64,000 bases of DNA from Sphingomonas sp. HF-S4 (GCF_032911445.1 NZ_JAWJEJ010000001.1:3100001-3164000); one strand, 5' to 3'; positions 36,255-46,244 are shown, counted from the first letter of the stretch. Made by a program: numbers and translations. Notes: a model not told the origin generated them from the letters alone.

Positions 36255-36342
36255 CCGTTCGCACTGAGCTTGTCGAAGTGCGCCTAGCCACAAGGGACGA
36301 ACGCCGTGGATAGCCGCCCTTCGACAAGCTCAGGGCGAACGG
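36255..36342. repeat. paired inverted repeat B (REP/BIME-like)
   Basis: Arms 36255-36281 and 36316-36342 (27 bp each) are complementary except at two positions. Each arm folds on its own: GCACT...AGTGC in the left and GCCCT...AGGGC in the right, so the differences are compensatory. The core is GAGCTTGTCGAA. It lies after fur and overlaps the annotated start of the plsC gene. Confidence 0.85.
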
Positions 36343-37214
36343 ATACTGGTGCCGACCGCCGCGCCGAAACCGCCGACGGCATTCCGACCCGGCTGACCGC
36401 AATCGAACAGCTTCGCCTGTGGAGTCGCGTCGCGCTGTTGCTGCTCGCCGTGCTCAGCCATGTACCGATGCACTATCTGTGGCGGCTGCTGCGGCTGCCC
36501 TCGCCCTGGCCGCGCTGGTTCCTCGGGCGCGCGGCGTGGATCGCGGGCGCGCGGGTATCCAAGATCGGCGTGCCACTGCGCCGCGACGTGTTCTACGTTT
36601 CGAACCATCTGAGCTGGATCGACATCCTCGCGCTGGGCGGGGCGAGCGGCACCGCGTTCGTCGCGAAGGCAGAGATCGGCGCCGCACCGGTGGTCGGCTG
36701 GCTCGCCGGGCTCAACCGCACCGTCTATGTCAAGCGCGAGAACCGGCTGGGCGTCGCAGACCAGATCAACCAGTTGCGCGACGCGCTCGCCGACAATTGG
36801 GCGATCACGATCTTTCCCGAAGGCACGACCACCGACGGCAAGTCGCTGCTGCCGTTCAAGACGCCGATGCTGCGCGTGCTCGAGCCGCCGCCGCCTGGCG
36901 TGATGGTCCAGCCGGTGCTGCTCGATTATGGCGCGGCGGCCGAGGAGATCGGCTGGATCGGCCAGGAGCGTGGGCTCAACAACGCCAAGCGCATCCTCGC
37001 GCGCAAGGGCGGTTTCGCGCTGCGGGTACACTTCCTCGAACCCTTCTTTCCGGCGGACTTCCCCGGCCGCAAGGCGATCGCGGCAGAGAGCCGGCGGCGG
37101 ATCGAGGCAGCGCTGGTCGAGGCGCTGGGCCATCCGCTGCGCCCGTTCCGCTATGCCGAGGAAGCGATCGGGTACAAGCCGACGGCCGCCTCCAAATCCC
37201 AACCGTCACGCTGA
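36306..37214 (+). CDS. plsC: 1-acyl-sn-glycerol-3-phosphate acyltransferase family protein
   Basis: Transfers acyl groups to lysophosphatidate or related lysolipids at the inner membrane. The 302-residue frame has the acyltransferase motifs NHLSWID (HxxxxD) and FPEGTTTDGKSLLPFKT, after a hydrophobic segment (VALLLLAVLSHVPMHYL). The only ordinary start is GTG 36306, which lies inside repeat B, so residues 2-14 (DSRPSTSSGRTDT) are repeat-encoded. The stop codon falls in repeat C. A start further in, at a non-ATG codon before the hydrophobic helix, cannot be excluded. Confidence 0.88.
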   Translation: MDSRPSTSSGRTDTGADRRAETADGIPTRLTAIEQLRLWSRVALLLLAVLSHVPMHYLWRLLRLPSPWPRWFLGRAAWIAGARVSKIGVPLRRDVFYVSNHLSWIDILALGGASGTAFVAKAEIGAAPVVGWLAGLNRTVYVKRENRLGVADQINQLRDALADNWAITIFPEGTTTDGKSLLPFKTPMLRVLEPPPPGVMVQPVLLDYGAAAEEIGWIGQERGLNNAKRILARKGGFALRVHFLEPFFPADFPGRKAIAAESRRRIEAALVEALGHPLRPFRYAEEAIGYKPTAASKSQPSR

Positions 37215-37382
37215 ACTTGTTTCAGCGTCCAACGCGCCGCTGCTACAAGCGCCCAGCGATCTCCAGCGCAGGCGTAGATCGTGCCCCTCGGCCCGCTCGC
37301 CAGGATGTAGACGCATGGAACGCGCTCCCTCATTGCGGTAGCCTGACGCAGCTTGGATGCTGAAACAAGTTCAGCATGACGG
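37203..37382. repeat. paired inverted repeat C (REP/BIME-like)
   Basis: Arms 37203-37230 and 37355-37382 (28 bp) flank a 124-bp spacer. Each arm is a hairpin with a 7-bp stem: CGCTGAA/TTCAGCG on the left and TGCTGAA/TTCAGCA on the right, a C-G to T-A covariation. The plsC stop codon lies in the left arm. Confidence 0.85.
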
Positions 37383-37408
37383 AAGAACGGACTATAGCGC
37401 CGCCGATC

Positions 37409-38737
37409 ATGAAACCGACTCCCAAGACCTTCCACGTCAAGTCGTTCGGCTGCCAGATGAACGTCTATGATGGCGAGCGCATGGGCGAGTTGATGGCCGC
37501 GCAGGGCATGACGCCAACCGACGATGCCAACGCCGCCGACCTCGTCGTGCTCAACACCTGCCACATCCGCGAACGCGCGACCGACAAGGTCTATTCGGAC
37601 ATCGGCCGCCTGCGGAAACAGGCTCGCGCGGCGGATCGGCCGGCACCGATGATCGCGGTCGCCGGCTGCGTCGCGCAGGCCGAGGGCGCCGAGATCGTCG
37701 CGCGCGCCAAGGTCGACGTCGTTGTCGGCCCGCAGGCCTATCACAATCTGCCCGAGCTGGTCGCGCAGGCGGCCACGGGCACCGCCGCGCTCGATACCGA
37801 CATGCCCGCCACCGCCAAGTTCGGCGCGCTGCCCGCGCGGCGGAAGGTGAGCTCGTCGGCATTCCTCACCGTGCAGGAAGGCTGCGACAAGTTCTGCACC
37901 TATTGCGTGGTGCCCTACACCCGCGGCGCCGAGATCAGCCGCCCGTTCGACGCGATCGTCGACGAGGCCAAGGCGCTGGTCGATGCCGGCGCGCGCGAGA
38001 TCACGCTGCTCGGCCAGAACGTCAATGCCTGGGACGACGAAGCGGGCAGCGGGCTGCACGGCCTGATCCGCGCGCTCGATCGGATCGAGGGGCTCCACCG
38101 CATCCGCTATACCACCAGCCACCCCAACGATATGCGCGAAGGGCTTATCCGCGCGCATGCCGAGGTCGAAAAGCTGATGCCGTATCTGCATTTGCCCGTG
38201 CAGGCCGGCAGCGACCGTATCCTCAAGGCGATGAACCGCTCGCATAGCCGCGATTCATACCTCAAGCTGCTCGAGCGCGTCCGCGCCGCGCGGCCCGACA
38301 TCGCGCTGTCGGGCGACTTCATCGTCGGCTTCCCCGGCGAGACCGAGGCGGATTTCGCCGACACGCTCAGCCTGATCGACGAAGTCCGCTACGCCGCGAG
38401 CTTCAGCTTCAAGTACAGCCCGCGCCCCGGCACGCCGGCGGCGGAAATGACGGACGGCTTCGTGCCAGAGGACGTGATGGTCGAGCGGCTCGCCCGGCTG
38501 CAGGCAAGCATCGCCCGCGATCAGGCAGCGTTCAACGCTGCAACCTTCGGCAAAAGCTGCACGGTACTGATCGAACGCAAGGGCAAGATGCCGGGCCAGA
38601 TGCTCGGCAAGTCGCCCTGGCTGCAATCGGTCCACCTGATGACCGACGCTCGGATCGGCGACCTGGTCGACGTCGACATCGTCCGCGCCGATCCCAATTC
38701 GCTCGCCGGAGTCGAGCGGGTGAAGGCGGCAGCGTAA
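37409..38737 (+). CDS. miaB: tRNA-2-methylthio-N6-dimethylallyladenosine synthase
   Basis: Radical-SAM methylthiotransferase acting on i6A37 of tRNA. The 442 residues show the three auxiliary-cluster cysteines C15, C51 and C87 (FGCQMN, NTCHIRE, AGCVAQ), the radical-SAM cluster C159-x3-C163-x2-C166 (EGCDKFCTYC) and a C-terminal TRAM domain. ATG 37409 is chosen, since an upstream in-frame ATG at 37376 lies inside repeat C and would add repeat-encoded residues. Confidence 0.96.
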   Translation: MKPTPKTFHVKSFGCQMNVYDGERMGELMAAQGMTPTDDANAADLVVLNTCHIRERATDKVYSDIGRLRKQARAADRPAPMIAVAGCVAQAEGAEIVARAKVDVVVGPQAYHNLPELVAQAATGTAALDTDMPATAKFGALPARRKVSSSAFLTVQEGCDKFCTYCVVPYTRGAEISRPFDAIVDEAKALVDAGAREITLLGQNVNAWDDEAGSGLHGLIRALDRIEGLHRIRYTTSHPNDMREGLIRAHAEVEKLMPYLHLPVQAGSDRILKAMNRSHSRDSYLKLLERVRAARPDIALSGDFIVGFPGETEADFADTLSLIDEVRYAASFSFKYSPRPGTPAAEMTDGFVPEDVMVERLARLQASIARDQAAFNAATFGKSCTVLIERKGKMPGQMLGKSPWLQSVHLMTDARIGDLVDVDIVRADPNSLAGVERVKAAA

Positions 38738-38755
38738 CCACCGCCTTCGGCACGC

Positions 38756-39499
38756 TCAGCGCGCCAGATAGCCGCCCTCGACCGGATAATAGGCGCCGGT
38801 CATGAAGCTGGCTTTGTCGGAGAGCAGGAAGTTGGTCAGCGCCGCGACTTCCTCGGGCGTGCCCAGCCGGTTGAGCAGGTGTTTCTCGGCCAGCCCCGCG
38901 CGCGCCTCGTCGGTCATGCTGCTCTCGACCAGCGGCGTGGCGATGAAGCCCGGGCCGACGGCGTTCACGCGGATGCCCTGGGCCGCATAGTCGATCGCCG
39001 CGGTCTTGGTGAGGCCGAGCAGCGCGTGCTTGGCGGTGACATAGGGCGAGGAGCCCGCCCAGCCGACCGCGCCGAGGATCGACGCCATGTTGACGATCGC
39101 TCCGCCGCCCGATTTGAGCATCGCGGGGATCTGGTATTTGAGGCAGTAGAACACGCTATTGAGATCGACGTCGATCAGCCGGCGCCAATCGTCGAGCGCG
39201 ATCTCCGCGAGCGGCGCCGAAGGGCCGCCGACGCCGGCATTGTTGACTGCGAGGTGGAGCGCGCCGAACTGTTCGACCGTGAAGTCGACCAGCGCTTCCA
39301 CTGCTTGGGCATCGGCGACGTCGAGCTGGAACGGCCGTGCCGCCTCGCCGAGTTCCTGCGCGAGCGCCGTCGCATGATCGCCCGCGAAATCGGCGATGAC
39401 GACCTTCGCGCCCCGCGCCACGAGATCGCGCACCACTGCCGCGCCGATCCCCGAAGCGCCGCCGGTGACGATCGCTGTCTTGCCTTCGAAATCCTGCAT
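38756..39499 (-). CDS. short-chain dehydrogenase/reductase
   Basis: NAD(P)-dependent oxidoreductase of 247 residues with the Rossmann TGGASGIG motif, NNAG, the catalytic Ser region NMASILG and YVTAK. IADFAGD after beta-2 suggests NAD preference. The substrate is not predictable. It converges with miaB. The 281-bp region to phoH (39500-39780) holds no gene that I can support. Confidence 0.93.
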   Translation of the reverse strand: MQDFEGKTAIVTGGASGIGAAVVRDLVARGAKVVIADFAGDHATALAQELGEAARPFQLDVADAQAVEALVDFTVEQFGALHLAVNNAGVGGPSAPLAEIALDDWRRLIDVDLNSVFYCLKYQIPAMLKSGGGAIVNMASILGAVGWAGSSPYVTAKHALLGLTKTAAIDYAAQGIRVNAVGPGFIATPLVESSMTDEARAGLAEKHLLNRLGTPEEVAALTNFLLSDKASFMTGAYYPVEGGYLAR

Positions 39500-39780
39500 T
39501 GAATCTGTCCTCGCTTGTCTGCGCCGGCGAGCCTTGGCTCGCGCCGCGCCTCCCAAGGACTACGCATAAGGCGGCGTCCGGGATGCTTCCGGGGCGACGA
39601 AACACAGCGTTTCCTATCATGCCGAGCGGTACGATTCCCCCTGTCCAGCGCGCCACGCACCTGTCACACTTGCCGGGCAATGCTCCGTGGAACCTCCGCA
39701 CGCCGTTCCGGTTTCGCCCTTGATGGCCGCCAGCATTCCACGCCCGTGAAACAACGCCCCTTCCCGATCGAAAGGACCGC

Positions 39781-40794
39781 ATGAGCCGCAAGCCTGTCCA
39801 AGCCCAGTCCGGGGAACGCTCGCGCACCGAGGTCAATTTCGACAAGCCCCAGCTTCTGCCGCAGCTTTTCGGCGAGTATGACAGCAACATCCTCGCATTG
39901 GAGGAGCGGCTGGGGGTCTATATCCATGCCCGCGGACAGCGCGTCGTCATCGAAGGCTCGGCCGAAGCGGTCGCACACGCGCGTGAAGTGCTGCAGGAGC
40001 TGCACAGCCGTGTGATCCGCGGCGAGGACATCGATACCGGGCTGATCGAAGCGGTGATCGCGATGTCGAGCGAGCCGCCGCTCACTGGTATCCTCCGCTC
40101 CGAAGTTCCCGAGGGGAGCGGGGCCGGCAATCCGCCGATCATGATCCGTACGCGCAAGAAGACGATCGTGCCGCGCTCGGTCGCGCAGACGCATTATATG
40201 CGCGAGCTGGTGTCGAACGACATGATCTTCGCGCTGGGGCCGGCGGGCACGGGCAAGACCTATCTCGCGGTGGCGCAGGCCGTCGCGCAGCTGATCACCG
40301 GCAGCGTCCAGCGGCTGATCCTGTCGCGCCCCGCGGTCGAAGCCGGCGAGCGGCTGGGCTTCCTGCCGGGCGACATGAAAGAGAAGGTCGATCCCTATCT
40401 CCGCCCGATCTACGACGCGCTCTACGACTGCCTGCCCGCCGAGCAGGTCGAGCGGCGAATCGCCAGCGGCGAGATCGAGATCGCGCCGATCGCGTTCATG
40501 CGCGGCCGGACGCTGGCGGATGCATTCGTCATTCTCGACGAGGCGCAGAACACCACCCCGGCGCAGATGAAGATGTTCCTCACCCGCTTCGGCGCCAACA
40601 GCCGGATGGTGATCTGCGGCGATCCCAACCAGGTCGACCTGCCCGGCGGCCCGGCCGCCTCGGGGCTCAACGATGCAGTCCGCCGGCTCGAGGGCGTCGA
40701 GGGCATTGCCTTCTCGTGGTTCACTGCCGCCGACGTGGTGCGCCATCCGATCGTCGGGCGGATCGTGCAGGCCTATGAGGGTCCCAATGCTTGA
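39781..40794 (+). CDS. PhoH-like ATPase
   Basis: The 337-residue protein has an N-terminal KH-like nucleic-acid-binding segment (GVYIHARGQRVVIEGSAE), Walker A GPAGTGKT (153-160) and Walker B AFVILDEAQNTT. PhoH/PhoL proteins are ATPases linked to RNA metabolism and are usually followed by ybeY, as here with an 8-bp overlap. GAAAGGA precedes the ATG at 5 bp. Confidence 0.94.
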   Translation: MSRKPVQAQSGERSRTEVNFDKPQLLPQLFGEYDSNILALEERLGVYIHARGQRVVIEGSAEAVAHAREVLQELHSRVIRGEDIDTGLIEAVIAMSSEPPLTGILRSEVPEGSGAGNPPIMIRTRKKTIVPRSVAQTHYMRELVSNDMIFALGPAGTGKTYLAVAQAVAQLITGSVQRLILSRPAVEAGERLGFLPGDMKEKVDPYLRPIYDALYDCLPAEQVERRIASGEIEIAPIAFMRGRTLADAFVILDEAQNTTPAQMKMFLTRFGANSRMVICGDPNQVDLPGGPAASGLNDAVRRLEGVEGIAFSWFTAADVVRHPIVGRIVQAYEGPNA

Positions 40795-41296
40795 CGTCGC
40801 CGCGCTTTGCGAAGCGCCCTGGCCCGAAGCCGACTGGGATGCGCTGGCGACCCGCGCCGCCGAGGCAGCGCTTGCCGAAACGCCGTTTGCCGAGTGGCGC
40901 GGCTCGCCGGCCGCGATCGAGATCGCCGTCCGGCTGGCCGACGACGAGGAAGTCCGGACGCTCAACCGCGACTATCGCCAGAAGGACAAGCCGACCAACG
41001 TGCTGTCCTTCCCGATGGTCCAGCCCGATTTGCTCGAATCGGTCACCCAGAACAGCGACGATGGCGAAGTCATCCTGGGCGACATCATCCTGGCGCACGG
41101 CGTTTGCGCGGCCGAGGCCGAGGAGCGCGGCATTTCGGTCGAGGATCATGCCACCCACCTGATTGTCCACGGCGTGCTCCATCTGCTAGGCTATGATCAC
41201 ATGGGAGATGCAGAGGCCGAGGCGATGGAGGCGATGGAACGCGCCGCGCTCGCCAATCTCGGCCTGCACGATCCCTATCTTGTTCGCGAGGACTGA
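40787..41296 (+). CDS. ybeY: endoribonuclease YbeY (16S rRNA maturation)
   Basis: Metal-dependent RNase for 16S 3'-end maturation and ribosome quality control. The 169 residues contain the HGVLHLLGYDH zinc motif with H128, H132 and H138, and NRDYRQKDKPTNVLSFP. The start overlaps phoH. corC follows 10 bp after the stop codon, completing the phoH-ybeY-corC cluster. Confidence 0.95.
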   Translation: MLDVAALCEAPWPEADWDALATRAAEAALAETPFAEWRGSPAAIEIAVRLADDEEVRTLNRDYRQKDKPTNVLSFPMVQPDLLESVTQNSDDGEVILGDIILAHGVCAAEAEERGISVEDHATHLIVHGVLHLLGYDHMGDAEAEAMEAMERAALANLGLHDPYLVRED

Positions 41297-41306
41297 AACA
41301 CACACC

Positions 41307-42233
<927 letters not shown>

Positions 42234-42235
42234 CC

Positions 42236-43606
42236 ATGCGTAAGCGCATCCTGATCGTCCTCGGCGTGCTGGTCGTGCTCGCGATCGGTGCCTGGCTGTG
42301 GATCAGCCAGCCCGACAAGGCGCGGCTGCCCGAACAGGCGGTCACCGGCCGCGCACCGCAACTGACCGCGACGCGATCGCAGAGCTTCCCGACCGTCGGC
42401 ATCGCCAAGCCGATCGGCTGGGCGGGCGGCGCCAAGCCGACGGTGCCGGCCGGGCTCCAGGTCGCGGCGTTCGCCGACAAGCTCGATCACCCGCGCTGGC
42501 TCTATCGCCTCCCCAATGGCGACGTGCTGGTCGCCGAGACCAATTCGCCACCGCGCGAAGGCGGCGGGATCACCGGCTGGGTGATGGGCAAGCTGCTGGG
42601 AAGCGCCGGCGCCGGCGTGCCTTCGGCCAACCGCATCACCTTGCTGCGCGACACCAACAATGACGGCGTCGCCGACCAGCGCTCGGCGCTGCTAACGGAC
42701 TTGAACTCGCCGACCGGCATCGCGCTGGTGGGCAGCTGGCTCTACGTCGCCAATACCGACGCACTGGTCCGCTTTCCGTTCAAGCCGGGCGAGACGCGGA
42801 TCACCGCCAAGCCCGAGAAGATCATCGACCTTCCTGGCGGCGCCAATCACTGGGCACGCAACGTGATCGCCGCGCCCGACGGCAAGACGCTCTATGTCAG
42901 CGTCGGATCGGCATCGAACATCGCCGAGAACGGCCTGGAGGCCGAAGGCGCGCTCTATGCCGGCGGCCCGCGCGCCAATTTCGCCAAGGACGGCCGCGCG
43001 CTGATCCTCCAGGTCTGGCCCGACACCAAATATGCCCGCGTCTATGCCTGGGGCCTGCGCAATCCCAACGGCATGGCGTTCGAGCCCAAGAGCGGCGCGC
43101 TGTGGACCGTGGTCAACGAGCGCGACATGCTCGGTTCGGACATGCCGCCCGACTATCTGACCAAGGTCGATTTCGGCGCCTTCTACGGCTGGCCGTGGAA
43201 TTATTGGGGCGGCTATGTCGACAAGCGCGTCACCCCAGAGCGCCCCGATTTGCGCGAATATACCCGCCGCCCGGACTTCGCGCTCGGTGCGCATACCGCG
43301 CCGCTCGGACTTGCCTTTGCCAGCGATGCCAAGCTCGGCGGCAATTGGGCGAACGGCGCGTTCGTCGGGCTGCACGGGTCGTGGAACCGCGAGCCCAAGT
43401 CGGGCTACAAGGTCGTCTATGTGCCCTTCGGCGACAACGGCTTCCCGGTGCGGGACGCCAAGCCGGTGGATCTGCTCACCGGTTTCCTCTCGCCCGACGG
43501 CAAGACGACGCGCGGCCGCCCGGTGGGGGTGATCACCGATGCAGGCGGCGCGCTGCTGGTGGCGGACGATGTCGGCAACGTTATCTGGCGAGTCAGCGCC
43601 AAATAG
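42236..43606 (+). CDS. PQQ-dependent sugar dehydrogenase (sorbosone dehydrogenase-like)
   Basis: The 456-residue protein has one N-terminal membrane anchor (ILIVLGVLVVLAIGAWLWI) and a six-bladed propeller of the soluble glucose/L-sorbosone dehydrogenase family: LDHPRWLYRLPNGDVLVAE, DLNSPTGIALVGSWLYVAN, WGLRNPNGMAFEP and HGSWNREPKSGYKVVYVPF. It would oxidise a sugar or aldose in the periplasm. GAGGAAT precedes the ATG, and it starts 2 bp after corC ends, so the two are probably co-transcribed. Confidence 0.88.
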   Translation: MRKRILIVLGVLVVLAIGAWLWISQPDKARLPEQAVTGRAPQLTATRSQSFPTVGIAKPIGWAGGAKPTVPAGLQVAAFADKLDHPRWLYRLPNGDVLVAETNSPPREGGGITGWVMGKLLGSAGAGVPSANRITLLRDTNNDGVADQRSALLTDLNSPTGIALVGSWLYVANTDALVRFPFKPGETRITAKPEKIIDLPGGANHWARNVIAAPDGKTLYVSVGSASNIAENGLEAEGALYAGGPRANFAKDGRALILQVWPDTKYARVYAWGLRNPNGMAFEPKSGALWTVVNERDMLGSDMPPDYLTKVDFGAFYGWPWNYWGGYVDKRVTPERPDLREYTRRPDFALGAHTAPLGLAFASDAKLGGNWANGAFVGLHGSWNREPKSGYKVVYVPFGDNGFPVRDAKPVDLLTGFLSPDGKTTRGRPVGVITDAGGALLVADDVGNVIWRVSAK

Positions 43607-43623
43607 GCAGCCTGATCGCTTAA

Positions 43624-43669
43624 CTTCGCACTTTGCGCACTTTTTGTTTTCAAAAGTTGCGCAGCGAAG
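43624..43669. terminator. imperfect bidirectional terminator
   Basis: CTTCGC and TGCGCA with a T run pair with AAAA, TGCGCA and GCGAAG across 43624-43669. The hairpin lies between the convergent sugar dehydrogenase and polyhydroxyalkanoate genes in a locally AT-rich stretch. Confidence 0.5.
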
Positions 43670-43776
43670 AAATTTTGCTGTGCTGGCGACCAAGCGGAAT
43701 GCACGCGTCAAAGAGCGGCCGGCATTGCCGACCGCCCGAGGCAAGCATGCGAAATCCTACATTGCAAGCAGTGCGC

Positions 43777-44079
43777 TCAGCGCAGCAGCGTCGCGCCCTT
43801 CTCGAACAGCTTGTCGCGGACCTTGCCCGCGAATAGCGCGAGCATCGGCGGCAGATCGACCTCGGCATGGACGCTCGCGTCGAACACCTGGAGCCGGCTC
43901 ACCACCTGTTGCCCCATCGCGCTCACCGTGAAGTGGAGCGTGTCGCCCTCCCACTGCTGCGAGACGTGCCCGCCGCCGGGGACGATCTCGGCAATCTTGG
44001 CGACTCCCCCCGCGATGCGCGCACGGGCGGCGTCGCGGCCCAGCTTGTGCGGGATATCGACGACGACCGGGTCAGCCAT
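43777..44079 (-). CDS. polyhydroxyalkanoic acid system family protein
   Basis: The 100-residue protein fits PF09650: VDIPHKLGRDAARARI, VSQQWEGDTLHFTVSAMGQQV and a C-terminal LALFAGKVRDKLFEKG. The family is often found near polyhydroxyalkanoate synthase and granule genes, though its function is unclear and its fold resembles lipid/START-like proteins. No phaC or phasin is visible here. Its ATG overlaps the stop of the VOC gene by one base, so both are probably one transcript. Confidence 0.85.
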   Translation of the reverse strand: MADPVVVDIPHKLGRDAARARIAGGVAKIAEIVPGGGHVSQQWEGDTLHFTVSAMGQQVVSRLQVFDASVHAEVDLPPMLALFAGKVRDKLFEKGATLLR

Positions 44080-44498
44080 CAGCGTGCAAACAATTGATCA
44101 TCGTCACCAAACGCCTTGAATTCGAGTGCGTTGCCGCTCGGATCGCGGAAAAACATCGTCGCCTGTTCGCCGACCTGTCCCTGGAAGCGGACATGCGGCG
44201 CAATGCCGAACGGCACGCCCGCCGCCTCGACCCGTGCGGCGAGCGCCTGCCAGTCGGGCAGCGCAAGTACCACCCCGAAATGGGGGACGGGCACGCCGTG
44301 GCCGTCGACCTGGTTGATCACTGCCACCGGCTTGGCGGCGGGGTCGAGGTGCGCGACGATCTGGTGGCCGAACAGGTCGAAGTCGATCCAGTGATCCGAC
44401 GAGCGGCCCTGCGGACAGCCCAGCACGCCGCCGTAGAAGCCGCGTGCGGCTTCGAGGTCATGGACCGGGAAGGCGAGGTGGAAGGGACGGAGGGGCAT
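44079..44498 (-). CDS. VOC-superfamily glyoxalase/bleomycin-resistance-like protein
   Basis: The 139-residue protein begins [28 protein letters not shown] and ends with [17 protein letters not shown], covering the two halves of a VOC module, with likely metal ligands in FHLAF, HFGVVL and LEFKAF. It resembles a branch of dioxygenase-like VOC proteins that begin with this arrangement. The substrate is unknown. Repeat D lies just upstream of its start. Confidence 0.88.
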   Translation of the reverse strand: MPLRPFHLAFPVHDLEAARGFYGGVLGCPQGRSSDHWIDFDLFGHQIVAHLDPAAKPVAVINQVDGHGVPVPHFGVVLALPDWQALAARVEAAGVPFGIAPHVRFQGQVGEQATMFFRDPSGNALEFKAFGDDDQLFAR

Positions 44499-44514
44499 GA
44501 AACTGCCATACTCG

Positions 44515-44640
44515 ATCCTCCCCCGGAGGGGGAGGGGGACCAAGCGCAGCTTGGTGGAGGGGTACTCTCCGCGGGCGACACCGCTTGTGGAGACTACCCC
44601 TCCACCGCTTCGCGGTCCCCCTCCCCCTCCGGGGGAGGAT
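44515..44640. repeat. paired inverted repeat D (REP/BIME-like)
   Basis: Arms starting ATCCTCCCCCGGAGG at 44515 and ending with its complement at 44640 match over the outer ~26 bp. The inner hairpins differ: CCAAG-CGCAG-CTTGG (44540-44554) and CCGC-TTC-GCGG (44605-44615). It lies between the divergent VOC and lnt genes. Confidence 0.85.
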
Positions 44641-44657
44641 TTGATACGACGCATTCG

Positions 44658-46217
44658 ATGCGCCTCCACCCCTTGCCCACCGCCCTGATCGCCGGCCTCG
44701 TCTCCGCGACCGGCTTCGCACCGCTCAACCTTTGGCCGGTGACGCTGATCGCCTTCGCGACGTTGCTCTGGCTGACCTGGTCGGCGCCGAGCCTCAAGTC
44801 GGCGCTGCTGCGCGGCTGGGTGTTCGGCGTCGGGCACTTCACCGTCGGCAACAACTGGATCCAGCACGCCTTCGATTTCCAGGACAAGATGCCGCCGGTG
44901 CTCGGCTATTTCGCGGTGGTGCTGCTCGCGCTGTACCTGGCGGTGTATCCCGCCTTCGCGATGGGGCTGGCCTGGCGGTTCGGCCGCAGCTTCAGGCAGC
45001 AAGCGCTCAACCATGTGCCCGACACCGCCTTCGTGCTTGCCGCCGCGGCTTCGTGGATCGTCACCGAATATCTGCGCGGCGTGCTGTTCACCGGCTATCC
45101 GTGGAACCCGCTCGGCATTATCTGGCTGCCGACCCCGCTGGTCCAGATCGCCGCCTGGATCGGCACCTATGCGCTGTCGGGCGTCGCCATCCTCGCCGCG
45201 GGCCTGCTGTTCCTCGCGGGCCGGCGCAATTATCGCCCGCTGCTGATCGGCGCGCCGCTGCTCGTCGCGCTGGCGCTCGTCCGGATGGACTTCGCGCCGC
45301 CGCCCGGAACGCCCGATCCGACCGCCCCACGCGTGCGCGTCGTCCAGCCCAATATCGGGCAGGAGGGCGTGGGCGAGCCCGGTTATCCCGAGCGCGTGCT
45401 GGCCAAGATGCTCGACTGGAGCGGCACGCCGGGCGCGGCGCCGCGGCTGCTCGTCTGGCCCGAGGGGACGGTCAATTATTATGTCGAAGACGGCTATCCC
45501 GATCCGCGCTTCTATGGCCGCGCCGATCCGCGCTGGGTGCGCAGCCGGATCGCCCTGCGGCTCGGCGCGCGCGACGCGGCGCTGATCGGCGGCACCGCCT
45601 TGTTCTTCGGGCAGGACGGCACGCTGAGCGGTGCCGGCAATTCGGTCTGGTCGCTCGATTCGAGCGCGACGCTCGGCCCCCGCTACGACAAGGCGCACCT
45701 CGTCCCCTATGGCGAATATCTGCCGATGCGCACCCTGCTTGCCCCGCTGGGCCTCGCGCGGCTGGTGATGGGCGACGTCGATTTCGTCCCCGGCCCCGGC
45801 CCGCGCGCGATCGAAGTCCCCGGCTTCGGCAAGGCGGGGATCCAGATCTGCTACGAGATCATCTTCTCGGGGCAAGTGGTCGATCGCGCCGAGCGCCCGG
45901 CCTTCCTGTTCAATCCCTCGAACGACGCCTGGTTCGGCCAATGGGGTCCGCCCCAGCATCTGGCGCAAGCGCGGCTGCGCGCGATCGAGGAGGGGCTGCC
46001 GATCCTGCGCTCGACGCCCACGGGCATCTCGGCGGTGATCGATGCACGCGGCCGCGTGCTCGAATCGATCCCCCACGGTCAGGAAGGTGCGGTCGAGCTC
46101 GCGCTGCCGCGGCCGCTACCAGCGACCTTATTCGCGCGCGTCGGAAACTGGTTAGCGCTTCTTGTCGCGGGCGCACTGTACTTGTTCGCGATTGCGTTGC
46201 GGCGGCGGGCCCGCTAG
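44658..46217 (+). CDS. lnt: apolipoprotein N-acyltransferase
   Basis: Inner-membrane enzyme that adds the third acyl chain to lipoproteins. The 519 residues have six to eight membrane spans and a carbon-nitrogen hydrolase domain with the catalytic triad E269 (WPEGTVNYY), K345 ([14 protein letters not shown]) and C398 (IQICYEIIF). Start ATG 44658 gives the standard [22 protein letters not shown]; no good ribosome site is seen, as repeat D occupies the upstream region. corC and phoH upstream fit the known corC-lnt neighbourhood. Confidence 0.95.
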   Translation: MRLHPLPTALIAGLVSATGFAPLNLWPVTLIAFATLLWLTWSAPSLKSALLRGWVFGVGHFTVGNNWIQHAFDFQDKMPPVLGYFAVVLLALYLAVYPAFAMGLAWRFGRSFRQQALNHVPDTAFVLAAAASWIVTEYLRGVLFTGYPWNPLGIIWLPTPLVQIAAWIGTYALSGVAILAAGLLFLAGRRNYRPLLIGAPLLVALALVRMDFAPPPGTPDPTAPRVRVVQPNIGQEGVGEPGYPERVLAKMLDWSGTPGAAPRLLVWPEGTVNYYVEDGYPDPRFYGRADPRWVRSRIALRLGARDAALIGGTALFFGQDGTLSGAGNSVWSLDSSATLGPRYDKAHLVPYGEYLPMRTLLAPLGLARLVMGDVDFVPGPGPRAIEVPGFGKAGIQICYEIIFSGQVVDRAERPAFLFNPSNDAWFGQWGPPQHLAQARLRAIEEGLPILRSTPTGISAVIDARGRVLESIPHGQEGAVELALPRPLPATLFARVGNWLALLVAGALYLFAIALRRRAR

Positions 46218-46224
46218 GGGCATG

Positions 46225-46244
46225 ATATAAGGAAAGCTTTATAT
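46225..46244. promoter_or_regulatory. 20-bp palindrome upstream of metK, SahR-like operator candidate
   Basis: ATATAAGGAAAGCTTTATAT: the outer ATATAA/TTATAT pairs perfectly and seven of the eight outer positions of each half match. It lies 48-67 bp before metK. From memory it resembles the ATATAAAG-type palindrome bound by the S-adenosylhomocysteine-responsive regulator SahR near methionine-cycle genes. Confidence 0.45.

Noticed and set aside
38743..38762. CCTTCGGCACGCTCAGCGCG as a further REP unit between miaB and the SDR gene
   Set aside because: It resembles a degenerate half of repeat B and lies between convergent genes, but there is no second arm and it is partly coding, so it is too weak to call.
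44079..46217. Very long overlapping frames on both strands across the VOC/lnt region
   Set aside because: They arise because repeat D and the GC-rich lnt gene have few stops. Only the VOC part on the minus strand and the lnt part on the plus strand carry family motifs and starts.
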